A stretch of 64,000 nucleotides of DNA, taken from assembly GCF_001039355.2 (NCBI RefSeq), contig NW_019775611.1, positions 174,451 through 238,450 of the forward strand, given 5' to 3'. The notes under the pieces are model-generated. The model ran no database searches and was not told the DNA's origin. It saw nothing but the letters and a program-made list of their open reading frames with translations. Position numbers and translations under genes: made by a program. This document shows, piece by piece, positions 61,101 through 63,231 of this stretch. This stretch comes from Lingula anatina. Its lineage: Eukaryota; Brachiopoda; Lingulata; Lingulida; Lingulidae. Each line of letters begins with the position of its first letter. Within the stretch, counting starts at the first letter, position 1.

Positions 61101-63231
61101 TTTGAAAATGATAAAATTTTGAAAATTTAAAGTAAAATTTTGTTATTAGACTTATGATGCAGGTGAAAATTTCAAGTGATTACCATACTGTACTGCCTCT
61201 AAGTGGATAGGTAAATTAGTAGAATAGAGATATGGTTTATGTTATGTGTGTATGCAATAACATTAAAAGGAAAAAAAGAATTCACAGATGCTAATTGAAC
61301 TGAAAGCCTTTTTTGATGTGAACTGTTTTGATATTTTTGCTTTTTGATTGTGATTGGTTTGAGGCCAGAATTGAACATATCTTAAATAAAAAAAACAAGG
61401 TGTAATAGAGTTTTATTCCTAAACAGTGTTATTGATTTTGTTGTTTTCTTTGTATGTGCAACAGTCAAGTTATTCTCTCTAGGGTACAGATGTGTCTGTT
61501 AATATCTTTATGAGTAATGAAATAAACCTGGAATAGAAAATGTATTAATTGCCTGTCACTAAGTGAATGAAAATTGCCTGCTGCACTGTTATCCACAAAT
61601 GTAGCAATAAAATTTCCTATCCAGTTCCCCCCTCCCCAATAACAACCATTTCATTAGTTAATGTCCCTCTTTTTTTCCCATTTTAGGTATAACAGTGTAT
61701 TTGGCAAGTTCTCATCAAGAAATGTTCTGAAGTCAAAGCCTCCATTTAGACAACCCCACGCCATGCACCCGACAAGACTGGTACACCCTGACGAGGCCTA
61801 TCTTGCCAAACTGGTGTCAAAGGTCAATGACCCCTCAGTCAAGGTTAGTTATATGCAATATCATTGGTCATTAACCCATCAAAGAAGGTCAGTTATAACA
61901 TGTTAAAGGTCATGGACCCTTAAGTCAAAATAGTTATGTGTTCTGTCAAAGGTCACCAGGCCCTCAGTCGAGGTCAGTTATCATATGTTATGTTAAAAGT
62001 AATGGAATGACATACAGTTATCATCACTTTTTGATATACAAATTGCCTCTTTCTGTTATATTAAAGATAAACTAATTGCTTGGTTGTTTTTTATATGGGC
62101 TATACAAATCCCTATTTACTAATTACTTGGTGCGATAAGAGGCTTTCCATGGCCTCTAGATAGGATGATTAAAAATTTTTCTGTTATGTTGTGTTCAGGC
62201 TATGCAAATTCCCTTTTTTTTTCTAGATAAACAAATTAATCGTTTGTGTTTTATTAAGGTTACATGAATCACCTTGTGTATAATAAAAGCACCTTTTGTT
62301 TTCTATTCTGGGTATACAAATTACTCTGTGTATAATAATATCACTTTTTTGTTTTCAGTTCAGGGTATTAGAATCACCTTGTGTATTATAATATCACCTG
62401 TTGTTTTTTCTATACAGGAAGAGTTTATCACCTCAGCCTGGGATCACCTAAGCCACCCCAAGACCGACGCCTTCATCCCCGCCAGGAGTGGCCGAGGACC
62501 AAGTGAACTGTTTGGGTCCAGTAGGAATGCGCCACCCCATGTGATGTCCAAGGAATACACCGATGCCTTGCTAGACAGTATCAGACACATCACTGTCACC
62601 CAACCTCTTAATGTGAGATATAGCCACATTCACAACAGTGGACTAACTAGTCCAAGGATCAAATATGGCAACCCACTTGAAGGCTTGCCATCTAATCCCC
62701 TTAAAGACACTGAATAGATTCCCTGCAGGGATTACACAACAAGCATTTAAGTGGGTCGGCCATATTTGATCGGTGGACGAGCTAGTTCAGTGCTGTGAAT
62801 GCAGCCATAGATTGTGAGTTATTTGTTCTTGTATAATTTGTCTAATTATGTTTTTTTTTTTATTGTTCCCCTTGCCAACCCCCCTCCCCCACCCCATCTT
62901 GTTTATCCTTAAGATTTTTCCAGTATTTAAACCATTTTCTCTCAAAGGATACTATGGTAGTAAATATTCTCAAACTTTTCAGTCATTCCAGTACTTTTCT
63001 TATCAAAGATTTGCCTTTTTCAGTTCCAATTTATTTTGTCTAACAAAAATTCCAAGTCACTCTGAAGAAAATGAGTATTTCATGTGTTACTCAACACGCA
63101 TTATTTTAGAGAATATTATTGATTGATTCTGTTTAGATTCAATAAGTAATGGCAATTTTTTTTCATAATTTCAGATTGGGGACACTGGTGTGAGATGGTC
63201 CAAGCAAGAGCGTCATAGCACCTGTGAATAG
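26224..63231 (+). CDS. Cytosolic carboxypeptidase, CCP2/CCP3 (AGBL2/AGBL3) type; whole-gene model
   Basis: This gene-level entry joins the exons listed separately. The product is an M14 zinc carboxypeptidase of the cytosolic CCP group, which removes glutamates from the polyglutamylated tails of tubulin and related proteins, acting in the cytoplasm, at centrioles and in axonemes. Order along the protein: variable N-terminus; the CCP N-terminal beta domain (43200-45332: NYRN-, YYFRV-, [17 protein letters not shown]); the peptidase (45600-46987) with HPGESN zinc ligands, [15 protein letters not shown] substrate site, HGHSRK zinc His, and MEATF catalytic Glu; an acidic/Lys-rich linker (DSDSESDD, then KKKKKRK); and a long tail. 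HPGESNASW and [12 protein letters not shown] fit CCP2/CCP3 and not CCP1/4, 5 or 6. Every junction I placed keeps the frame except around the N gap, where one exon is missing. The model is about 1,500 residues, longer than vertebrate CCP2/3, through its tail. I cannot decide between AGBL2 and AGBL3. Confidence 0.85.
26384..27570 (+). other. Intron between coding exons 1 and 2
   Basis: AT-rich intron with A tracts and an AAAT microsatellite (about 27277-27313). No other feature seen. The acceptor is AATCTTTCAG at 27570. Confidence 0.7.
27277..27313. repeat. (AAAT)n microsatellite
   Basis: About nine AAAT units preceded by a short TGC run. Confidence 0.9.
27571..28248 (+). CDS. CCP2/3-like carboxypeptidase, coding exon 2 (long-isoform N-terminal region)
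   Basis: An open exon of 678 bases between CTTTCAG and TTAGCG|GTGAGT, entering and leaving in phase 1. The first 110 residues are highly charged and helical ([39 protein letters not shown]), then a Ser/Arg-rich stretch. The C-terminal 100 residues look ordered ([34 protein letters not shown]) and end with [20 protein letters not shown], then PEYLMTEI. That last segment matches exon 3 ([19 protein letters not shown]) and the WP..H-I..PP..E stretch that precedes the beta domain in CCP2/CCP3. No enzymatic motif lies here. Because it leaves phase 1, it can splice directly to the exon at 43200, skipping the exon at 42348. Confidence 0.8.
28299..28490. mobile_element. Palindromic MITE, family 1
   Basis: Left end AGCCCATTCAGAACTGTGAT, right end GATCATCTGTTGTGAATAGGCT in inverse orientation. 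It carries CAAGGATCAAATATGGTAGACC internally. It lies 50 bp downstream of the exon 2 donor. Confidence 0.75.
31183..31325. repeat. Imperfect tandem duplication, about 84-bp period
   Basis: GCCAGAAGTCGAATTTTGACTG...GATGTGTTTTTAGGC.CT at 31190 is repeated as GCCAGAAATCTTAATTTTAACTG...GATGTGTTTTTAGGCTCT at 31275. No gene. Confidence 0.65.
33135..33285. repeat. Tandem duplication, 76-bp period
   Basis: AGGTGTGTTTAGGAAATTGG and the following A-tract and TCTACTTCCT recur 76 bp later with few changes (33135 and 33211). A recent local duplication in an intron. Confidence 0.85.
34563..34578. repeat. Poly-G tract
   Basis: About 16 G in an intron. Confidence 0.9.
36055..36083. repeat. Poly-A tract
   Basis: About 29 A, followed about 40 bp later by a second A-rich stretch (AAAAAAAGGGGG, AAAAGAAAAG). 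No retroposon body recognised. Confidence 0.9.
36179..36370. repeat. Imperfect tandem duplication, about 115-bp period
   Basis: ATGAAATTCCTATCTGATTTC...TCTCAATGTGTTTTAAACTG recurs as ATGAAATTCTTATCTGGTTTC...CTCAATGTATTTTAAACTG. Confidence 0.75.
40024..40770 (+). CDS. Unrecognised 248-codon intronless ORF with heptapeptide repeats
   Basis: ATG 40024 to TAA 40770, with no in-frame stop, in DNA where chance frames rarely exceed 130 codons. The product is hydrophilic and Lys/Ser/Asp-rich, with no membrane segment or signal peptide. Residues about 49-76 are four 7-residue repeats, [DG]RDV[AV]M[TRK], from a 21-bp minisatellite (40168-40251). The rest includes [10 protein letters not shown] and [16 protein letters not shown], a weak internal similarity. 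AATAAA follows at 40875. I do not recognise a family. It may be a small intronless gene inside the carboxypeptidase intron, or an alternative terminal exon: the frame stays open upstream to 39949, and an acceptor (GGTTAACAG, ending 39970) gives the phase needed to join coding exon 2. It could also be a chance or decayed frame. Confidence 0.4.
   Translation: MDEKTDPTCRSGRKKKQAEDLKVTTKKKTGVEGAVGKEKYSMEKNSVTDRDVAMTGRDVVMRDRDVAMKDRDVAMTSRSEMRTKDGDCHSSSDRTRSILVPYMQKINNTEICRLHVTHLYVTSASLRRRKHHDDSNISQNAEPSSQDDLSGNQSEHLTGTATAQDHLALTQAVGSSGSVEDNTSISVSRKNEREKGGDFLKSAPSSSASRRTERKKEDEMPSKRYLLNEKLYDKKLDSATNMPKGFPY
40875..40880 (+). terminator. Possible polyadenylation signal of the intronic ORF
   Basis: AATAAA 105 bp after the stop codon of the ORF at 40024-40770. 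AATAAA is common in AT-rich DNA, so this is weak support. Confidence 0.3.
42348..42576 (+). CDS. CCP2/3-like carboxypeptidase, alternative first coding exon (short N-terminus)
   Basis: ATG 42348 has a strong context (GTCATGG). 76 codons lead to the donor GATG|GTAAGT at 42576. The product starts [15 protein letters not shown] and contains [21 protein letters not shown] and PLWTELEYD, the WP...H-I..PP segment that precedes the beta domain in CCP2/CCP3. An upstream acceptor is possible (GGTTATCCAG, ending 42345, phase 1) but has almost no pyrimidine tract. I therefore favour this as a first coding exon with its own promoter. If it is spliced internally after exon 2, the WP motif would occur twice in one protein. 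Confidence 0.75.
42577..43199 (+). other. Intron
   Basis: AT-rich intron of 620 bp with an A tract and a TTCTTTTCCAG acceptor. Nothing else seen. Confidence 0.75.
43200..43389 (+). CDS. CCP2/3-like carboxypeptidase, exon (start of N-terminal beta domain)
   Basis: Acceptor CTTTTCCAG at 43199, donor GAGAGT|GTAAGT at 43389; phase 1 in, phase 2 out. The translation includes [20 protein letters not shown] and ends [18 protein letters not shown]. The segment [13 protein letters not shown] is the hallmark opening of the CCP N-terminal domain, which packs on the peptidase and shapes the substrate pocket. An alternative acceptor six bases in (TCCCAG) would keep the frame. Confidence 0.9.
43641..43795 (+). 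CDS. CCP2/3-like carboxypeptidase, exon (beta domain, continued)
   Basis: Acceptor TGATATTTCAG at 43640, donor AATCATG|GTAAGT at 43795. It translates as [18 protein letters not shown], then [14 protein letters not shown] and [14 protein letters not shown], a close match to the CCP motif Y-L.-TD-YT..HTQWFYFRV. The last 106 bases of the exon with its donor are duplicated in tandem immediately downstream (see 43811-43931). Confidence 0.93.
43811..43931 (+). pseudogene. Tandem copy of the 3' end of the preceding exon with its donor
   Basis: A 121-bp unit (43690-43810) is repeated at 43811-43931 with only a few base changes, including the 3' part of the exon, the donor GTAAGT and the following G run. 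The copy lacks the exon's 5' third. It has an AG (CACACTCAG at 43822) but splicing there would put the copy out of frame and reach a stop quickly, so I regard it as non-functional. A third, decayed piece lies at 44068-44130. Confidence 0.85.
44068..44130 (+). pseudogene. Third, decayed copy of the exon 3' end
   Basis: CAAGTTGAGGATAACCAACC, TGTGGAAGAG and TATATAATAATGTATAATCCTG|GTGAGT align with the exon end AAACTGAGGATAGCCAACC...TATATAATCATG|GTAAGT. It still ends in a donor-like GTGAGT. Poly-G precedes it, as it does the other copy. Confidence 0.7.
44253..44331 (+). CDS. CCP2/3-like carboxypeptidase, exon (GMRPLLYS segment)
   Basis: Acceptor ATTATGTTCCAG at 44252, donor TATCAG|GTACAC at 44331; phase 1 in, phase 2 out. 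It reads [20 protein letters not shown] then RTGHNIR. GM.PL.YS...A...GIGW is a conserved CCP beta-domain block. Confidence 0.9.
44685..44763 (+). CDS. CCP2/3-like carboxypeptidase, exon (end of beta domain strands)
   Basis: Acceptor TTTTCATCCAG at 44684, donor GAGATT|GTGAGT at 44763; phase 2 in, phase 0 out. It reads [20 protein letters not shown] then YELEFEI, matching the YY.N......Y.L.-.I block of CCP proteins. Confidence 0.88.
45149..45332 (+). CDS. CCP2/3-like carboxypeptidase, exon (entry to peptidase domain)
   Basis: Acceptor TTAATTTCAG at 45148, donor ACTTTG|GTAAGT at 45332; phase 0 in, phase 1 out. Key motifs are [20 protein letters not shown] (the CCP signature AH.YPYT.TDL that links the beta domain to the peptidase), [10 protein letters not shown] and [18 protein letters not shown]. 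Confidence 0.93.
45550..45571. repeat. Poly-T tract upstream of an acceptor
   Basis: About 20 T, 28 bp before the acceptor of the HPGES exon. Confidence 0.9.
45600..45724 (+). CDS. CCP2/3-like carboxypeptidase, exon with zinc ligands HPGE
   Basis: Acceptor TTTTTGTATCAG at 45599, donor GCCAAA|GTAAGT at 45724; phase 1 in, phase 0 out. It reads [19 protein letters not shown] then [11 protein letters not shown]. His and Glu of HPGE are the first two zinc ligands of M14 peptidases. HPGESN.SW.MKG is diagnostic for CCP2/CCP3; other CCPs have HPGETP or HPGESP. Confidence 0.95.
45964..46152 (+). CDS. CCP2/3-like carboxypeptidase, exon with substrate-binding Asn-Arg
   Basis: Acceptor TTATTTTCAG at 45963, donor AATGAG|GTAATT at 46152; phase 0 both ends. 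It reads [20 protein letters not shown] then [32 protein letters not shown] is the CCP core, and the DLNR Asn-Arg pair binds the C-terminal carboxylate of the substrate. PMLN is followed by I where most members have P, and GARDLNR replaces AGRDLNR. Both are mild changes outside the catalytic residues. Confidence 0.95.
46329..46383 (+). pseudogene. Partial tandem copy of the HGHS exon with its acceptor
   Basis: TTTGCTTTCAG|ATTCCTATATGCTGTGATAT repeats the acceptor and the first 45 bases of the true exon 82 bp downstream. It still reads [12 protein letters not shown], then runs into a stop (TTAG frame) and has no donor, so it cannot replace the exon. Its acceptor is intact and could compete. 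Confidence 0.85.
46411..46548 (+). CDS. CCP2/3-like carboxypeptidase, exon with third zinc ligand (HGHS)
   Basis: Acceptor CTGCTTTCAG at 46410, donor AATAAG|GTATGT at 46548; phase 0 both ends. It reads [20 protein letters not shown] then [20 protein letters not shown]. The first His of DLHGHS is the third zinc ligand. FMYGC is conserved in CCPs. Confidence 0.95.
46737..46779. repeat. (TA)n microsatellite
   Basis: TA units with TTTA interruptions in the intron before the MEATF exon. Confidence 0.9.
46842..46987 (+). CDS. CCP2/3-like carboxypeptidase, exon with catalytic Glu (MEATF)
   Basis: Acceptor CATTCTTGCCAG at 46841, donor ACTCA|GTGAGT at 46987; phase 0 in, phase 2 out. It reads [20 protein letters not shown] then [20 protein letters not shown]. 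The Glu in MEATF is the general base of M14 enzymes; C-F.....KE.TGRVVM is a CCP signature. The donor and following bases (CAGTGAGTAGAACA) are repeated 26 bp later, and a decayed copy of the exon's end lies at 47098-47152. Confidence 0.95.
47098..47152 (+). pseudogene. Decayed copy of the end of the MEATF exon
   Basis: ATATCCAGTAGCTTCACCAT + AGAGGCC..TTCTCAGG..CAGAGACTGCCA aligns with the exon segment ATATCCAATAGCTTCACCAT + GGAAGCCACTTTCTCAGGGACTGCCA. Frame-breaking differences are visible, and no donor remains. Confidence 0.75.
47211..47431. mobile_element. Palindromic MITE, family 1 long variant, truncated by assembly gap
   Basis: It starts ACCGCATTCACATCGAGTTG and carries AAATATGGCGGACGTACATG. 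The left arm 47289-47330 pairs with 47390-47431 in 41 of 42 positions (GCCTAATCTTTTAATAGTCT...). The Ns begin exactly inside the second arm, so the outer right arm is missing. Same variant as 24684-24998. Confidence 0.9.
47432..47941. other. Assembly gap (510 N), probably hiding one carboxypeptidase exon
   Basis: CCP2/CCP3 proteins have about 30-45 residues between the catalytic-Glu block and the helical segment coded at 48348. No such sequence is visible in 46988-47431 or 47942-48347. The flanking phases (2 out, 2 in) require an exon of length divisible by three here. True gap size is unknown; 510 may be arbitrary. Confidence 0.7.
47966..48104. repeat. Tandem duplication, about 91-bp period, after the gap
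   Basis: GAGGTTCTGGAGTATGAACAAC...AGCAAAATAAGAGGTA.GTGTA recurs at about 48057 as GAGGTTCTGGAGCAACAACAG...AGCAAAATTAGAGGTACAGTGTA. Each copy contains a GAG|GTA donor-like site. It could derive from the border of the exon in the gap, but I cannot show that. Confidence 0.6.
48348..48481 (+). CDS. CCP2/3-like carboxypeptidase, exon (end of peptidase domain)
   Basis: Acceptor CCCTGTATTTTCAG at 48347, donor GTGAGG|GTGAGT at 48481; phase 2 in, phase 1 out. It reads [20 protein letters not shown] then [16 protein letters not shown]. This corresponds to the last helix of the peptidase, followed by a Pro-rich turn. Confidence 0.85.
48885..49140 (+). CDS. CCP2/3-like carboxypeptidase, exon (C-terminal linker)
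   Basis: Acceptor CCTTCAAATTCAG at 48884, donor AATCAGA|GTAAGG at 49140; phase 1 in, phase 2 out. A charged helical linker ([38 protein letters not shown]) with no known catalytic role. Vertebrate CCP2/3 have a linker of similar character between the peptidase and the SDSS/Lys-rich stretch. The CT microsatellite (49156-49196) begins 15 bp into the intron. Confidence 0.85.
49156..49196. repeat. (CT)n microsatellite
   Basis: About 20 CT units immediately downstream of a splice donor. Confidence 0.95.
49213..49352. mobile_element. Truncated palindromic MITE, family 1, next to an acceptor
   Basis: The right half is intact (GACACTGAATAGATTTCC, GGTCAGCCATATTTGATCTG, GGTTTTGAATGCAGCC). The left half is reduced to GGCATTTAGAACAAGTTG. 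The element ends 28 bp before the acceptor of the next exon, so the intron's branch site may be within it. Confidence 0.7.
49381..49579 (+). CDS. CCP2/3-like carboxypeptidase, exon (acidic and Lys-rich linker)
   Basis: Acceptor ATTTTTTCTACAG at 49380, donor AGTGCA|GTAAGT at 49579; phase 2 in, phase 0 out. It reads [16 protein letters not shown] then [16 protein letters not shown]. An acidic Ser/Asp run followed by a Lys/Arg run is found at the same place in CCP2 and CCP3. It could serve nuclear or microtubule binding (inference). Confidence 0.9.
49642..49662 (+). CDS. Alternative terminal exon encoding VEMSST-stop
   Basis: After an excellent polypyrimidine tract, TTTTGTCCTTGCAG at 49641, the phase-0 reading is GTT GAA ATG AGC AGT ACT TGA. 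The intron from 49580 would be only 62 bp. AATAAA occurs at 50674. It would end a short isoform right after the Lys-rich linker, at a length close to vertebrate CCP2/CCP3. Confidence 0.5.
   Translation, partial: VEMSST
50126..50312. mobile_element. Palindromic MITE, family 1
   Basis: Left end GGCCGCATTCACAACAACAG, right end GCTGTTGTGGATGTTGTCTG in inverse. It contains CAGATCAAATATGACCAACC and GGGTCACCATATTTGATCTG, with ACAGGGAATCTGTTCAGTGT in the centre. It lies in the intron or 3' UTR after the alternative stop. Confidence 0.85.
50674..50679 (+). terminator. Possible polyadenylation signal for the short isoform
   Basis: AATAAA about 1 kb after the alternative stop at 49662. Weak evidence in AT-rich DNA. 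Confidence 0.25.
50926..51072 (+). CDS. CCP2/3-like carboxypeptidase tail, exon with two possible donors
   Basis: Acceptor TCCTTTCTTGTAG at 50925, phase 0. It reads [20 protein letters not shown], then Q at a first donor (AAGCAG|GTATTG after 50988), or continues [20 protein letters not shown] and KLKRSRK to a second donor (AGAAAG|GTGGAT after 51072). Both are phase 0, so a 28-residue segment is optional. The two ends (VKRSKKQ and LKRSRK) resemble each other and may be a duplicated exon border. GC content is higher than in the surroundings, as in the real exons. Confidence 0.7.
51811..52221 (+). CDS. CCP2/3-like carboxypeptidase tail, exon (HLRRHSEP...), optional stop
   Basis: Acceptor TTATTCACTTAG at 51810, phase 0; no ATG, so it is easily missed. 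It reads [20 protein letters not shown], then [20 protein letters not shown], a Pro/Ala stretch ([13 protein letters not shown]) and SYMVEIPQ. The frame stays open to TAG 52219-52221. Donors at CCCCAG|GTGAAT (after 52107) and ATGAAG|GTTGAT (after 52194), both phase 0, would let it continue. It is Ser/acidic-rich and probably disordered, and I recognise no domain. Confidence 0.65.
   Translation, partial: HLRRHSEPTAKPTRPITVPLITVESCDSEDDLELYAQEACESSELIAALKPLGSEISTPAPPLAPAKPFLALSRQDVAFKSPKKENRQWRHSYMVEIPQVNHGNEKFVYETQKPRLQSAEGNSEVKMKVDYNMGAS
52222..53653 (+). other. Intron, or 3' UTR of an isoform ending at 52221
   Basis: AT-rich; AATAAA at 53498-53503. The acceptor region TTTTTTCTGTCTTTTCTGCATTTAG ends at 53653. 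No gene seen; the open frames are short and lack coding character. Confidence 0.6.
53654..54382 (+). CDS. CCP2/3-like carboxypeptidase tail, large exon (terminal or internal)
   Basis: Acceptor CTTTTCTGCATTTAG at 53653 in phase 0 (a second, GGCTTGCAG at 53668, is also in frame). About 240 codons, hydrophilic, in three parts: [20 protein letters not shown]; a Ser/Lys-rich middle ([30 protein letters not shown]); a basic end ([18 protein letters not shown]). HRHSSEPS here and RRHSEP in the preceding exon share a possible phospho-Ser motif (R..S). It ends at TAA 54380-54382. A donor GGTGAA|GTAAAT after 54346 is phase 0 and would join it to the exon at 55697. There is no known domain. Confidence 0.65.
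   Translation: MVGLQLAYDHMAQQDRMSSSAARFTNIDTSLSVLHQKVFTMFPDRGNGGTWRVPPGFNFQHFAAAKTKLQEGASDRKSIKTRSSVDLSGVKNQLHRHSSEPSILTGVDLQEMQRETASIHPKLASLKQDKTKSKSLDSAVPPCKPVLDGSVLRWKDGRRRGSFAEECALRRAAACTESPDMHLSNSNLDVSKVPPYISKSSRSSKEKKKKNELPNRAPVKPRVVFLVGDGEVNSCSSADSEL
54383..55696 (+). other. Intron, or 3' UTR of an isoform ending at 54382
   Basis: An inexact repeat, about 55 bp, recurs three or four times at about 54430-54600 (GGAATTG.(A/T)T.TAGCT.ATATTG, TTGGAATTGCATATAGCTTA). ATTAAA occurs at 54911. The rest is very T-rich. The acceptor TTCTGTTCCAG ends at 55696. Confidence 0.55.
54425..54605. repeat. Degenerate tandem repeat, about 55-bp unit
   Basis: AACTGGAATTGCTTGTAGCTCATATTGTATAC, AATTGAAATTGCCTGTACCTCATATAACGCA, AATTGGAATTGCATATAGCTTATATTGCATA and AATTGGAGCTGCTTATAAGC follow one another, read here in abbreviated overlap. 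Each unit ends near GT(A/T)..CC.(C/A)A.A. No gene. Confidence 0.65.
55697..55846 (+). CDS. CCP2/3-like carboxypeptidase tail, exon ([16 protein letters not shown])
   Basis: Acceptor TTTTCTGTTCCAG at 55696, donor GCCAAG|GTAGAT at 55846; phase 0 both ends. A Pro/Ala/Ser lead ([17 protein letters not shown]) is followed by [20 protein letters not shown] and ERCSERAAK. The compact, aromatic [13 protein letters not shown] motif stands out from the disordered tail and looks like a conserved binding motif. I cannot name it. Confidence 0.8.
56228..56284 (+). CDS. CCP2/3-like carboxypeptidase tail, short helical exon
   Basis: Acceptor GTACTTATTTTAG at 56227, donor TATTAC|GTGAGT at 56284; 57 bp, phase 0. 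It reads [19 protein letters not shown], continuing the helix begun by ERAAK and leading into [10 protein letters not shown]: a charged coiled-coil-like helix split over three exons. Confidence 0.8.
56490..56634 (+). CDS. CCP2/3-like carboxypeptidase tail, exon
   Basis: Acceptor TCTGCTCTTAG at 56489, donor CACGGAG|GTATTG at 56634; phase 0 in, phase 1 out. It reads [20 protein letters not shown] then [20 protein letters not shown], helical and amphipathic, ending in a His-rich turn (THYHHG). Confidence 0.8.
57003..57075 (+). CDS. CCP2/3-like carboxypeptidase tail, exon
   Basis: Acceptor TGTCTTTCCCCAG at 57002, donor AGCAAG|GTAAGA at 57075; phase 1 in, phase 2 out. It reads [20 protein letters not shown] then QFEA. 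Two SP sites make a phosphorylation-rich linker plausible. Confidence 0.78.
57467..57536 (+). CDS. Alternative terminal exon ([12 protein letters not shown]...)
   Basis: Acceptor TTTTTTCAATTCAG at 57466, phase 2. It reads [20 protein letters not shown] then SSQ-stop (TAA 57534-57536). It competes with the exon at 58037, which begins in the same phase with the related [12 protein letters not shown], so the two look like a duplicated, mutually exclusive pair in which only this one carries a stop. Confidence 0.6.
57591..57868. mobile_element. Palindromic element with CTGCATTCACAT termini
   Basis: Left end GCTGCATTCACATTGGGATT, right end CAGCACTGATGTGAATGCAG. Inner similarity between the halves is lower than in family 1, but the termini are the same type. 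It lies between the two alternative exons at 57467 and 58037. Confidence 0.6.
58037..58234 (+). CDS. CCP2/3-like carboxypeptidase tail, Pro-rich exon
   Basis: Acceptor CCCTTTTCTCGTTGTAG at 58036, donor TACCAA|GTGAGT at 58234; phase 2 at both ends. It reads [20 protein letters not shown], then [20 protein letters not shown] and [14 protein letters not shown] Pro-rich, probably disordered segment with PPPPLIP as a candidate SH3/EVH1-type ligand (inference). Confidence 0.78.
58261..58510. mobile_element. Palindromic MITE, diverged family 2
   Basis: Arms: TTGTCTGACATGCCTCCTTGAG pairs in inverse with CGGAGGCATGTAAGACATTTAA. Further out GGGATTCTC..CACTAAAGTACATTAG pairs with GATTGCACTTCGGGAGAATCTCC. 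It is recognisably related to 16559-16815 (CACTAAATTGC, CTTAAATGTCTGTCACGCCT). Confidence 0.65.
58978..59131. mobile_element. MITE family A, copy 2 (inverted relative to copy 1)
   Basis: It starts CAGGGGCAGATCTGGAGATA and continues CTGACAGTCTTCC, TTTTTGACTGTCTCC, GAAAAATTAGATGCCC, GTCTTTGAGAAGACCC. The order and words match the reverse complement of 736-903 (CAGGGGCGGATCCAGAGCTA, CTGACAGTCTTCC, GAAAAAATTAGATACCC, AGAAGACCC). The far terminus is lost. Confidence 0.85.
59285..59525. mobile_element. Palindromic element, degenerate
   Basis: Left GGTGCATTTATATCAGAACT...ACATCACTAGG pairs in inverse with CCCTTGTGATGTCATTTAG...GTTAATCCTGCTGTGAATGT. The termini are again the ATTCAC type. Old and diverged. 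Confidence 0.55.
60259..60464. mobile_element. Palindromic MITE, family 1, flanked by CTA
   Basis: Left end GGGCCGCATTCACAAGTAAA, right end AACTGGCTGTGAGTGTGAC, with CTA on each side (60256-60258, 60465-60467). Inner GAATCAAATATGGCTGACCC and GGTCATATTTGATCC are inverted; CAGGGAATCTGTTCAGTATG lies at the centre. Confidence 0.85.
61687..61843 (+). CDS. CCP2/3-like carboxypeptidase tail, exon
   Basis: Acceptor TTTTTTCCCATTTTAG at 61686, donor GTCAAG|GTTAGT at 61843; phase 2 in, phase 0 out. It reads [20 protein letters not shown] then [20 protein letters not shown]. The end of the exon plus its donor recur three times downstream in decayed form (61861-61990). Confidence 0.78.
61844..61990. repeat. 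Decayed tandem copies of the preceding exon end and donor
   Basis: TGTCAAAGGTCAATGACCCC + TCAGTCAAGGTTAGTTAT (exon end and donor) reappears as TGTTAAAGGTCATGGACCCT + TAAGTCAAAATAGTTAT (from 61901) and as TGTCAAAGGTCACCAGGCCC + TCAGTCGAGGTCAGTTAT (from about 61945). A shorter ATCAAAGAAGGTCAGTTAT lies at about 61879. The last full copy still has an AG-GT border (CGAG|GTCAGT). Confidence 0.8.
62258..62417. repeat. Three 53-bp tandem repeats ending in acceptor-like sites
   Basis: Units start at about 62258, 62311 and 62364: GGTTACATGAATCACCTTGT, GGTATACAAATTACTCTGTG, GGGTATTAGAATCACCTTGT. Each continues (A/T)TAATA..A(T)CACC.TTTGTTTTCT and ends in a pyrimidine tract. Unit 2 has TTTTCAG (cryptic acceptor) and unit 3 ends in the true acceptor CTATACAG at 62417. 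Older relatives lie upstream (GGGCTATACAAATCCC at about 62098, CAGGCTATGCAAATTCCC at about 62196). Confidence 0.8.
62418..62612 (+). CDS. CCP2/3-like carboxypeptidase tail, exon
   Basis: Acceptor TTTTTTCTATACAG at 62417, donor CTTAAT|GTGAGA at 62612; phase 0 both ends. It reads [20 protein letters not shown], then [18 protein letters not shown] and [22 protein letters not shown]-rich for the window and clearly coding. The start ([16 protein letters not shown]) looks ordered, but I do not recognise a domain. A MITE begins 8 bp past the donor. Confidence 0.78.
62621..62806. mobile_element. Palindromic MITE, family 1, inserted at a splice donor
   Basis: Left end TAGCCACATTCACAACAGTG, right end AGTGCTGTGAATGCAGCC, flanked by ATA (62618-62620 and 62807-62809). 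The left half has CCAAGGATCAAATATGGCAA, the right half GGTCGGCCATATTTGATCGG. The insertion leaves the donor GTGAGATA intact; the exon's frame continues into the element to 62717 if unspliced. Confidence 0.88.
62810..63174 (+). other. Last intron, right part
   Basis: Pyrimidine-rich with a T run near 62850 and CCCCTCCCCCACCCC. Nothing else seen. The acceptor is TTTCATAATTTCAG at 63174. Confidence 0.65.
63175..63231 (+). CDS. CCP2/3-like carboxypeptidase, last coding exon
   Basis: Acceptor ATAATTTCAG at 63174 in phase 0. It reads [18 protein letters not shown]-stop (TAG 63229-63231). It is short but its phase fits and the acceptor is good. It ends the longest isoform. Confidence 0.7.
   Translation: MGDTGVRWSKQERHSTCE

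Larger units (their letters stand above)
58235..61686 (+). other. 3.4-kb intron rich in MITEs
   Basis: It contains four mobile elements (58261-58510, 58978-59131, 59285-59525, 60259-60464). No coding exon is recognised. The open frame 58383-58565 is partly within the first element. Confidence 0.7.
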
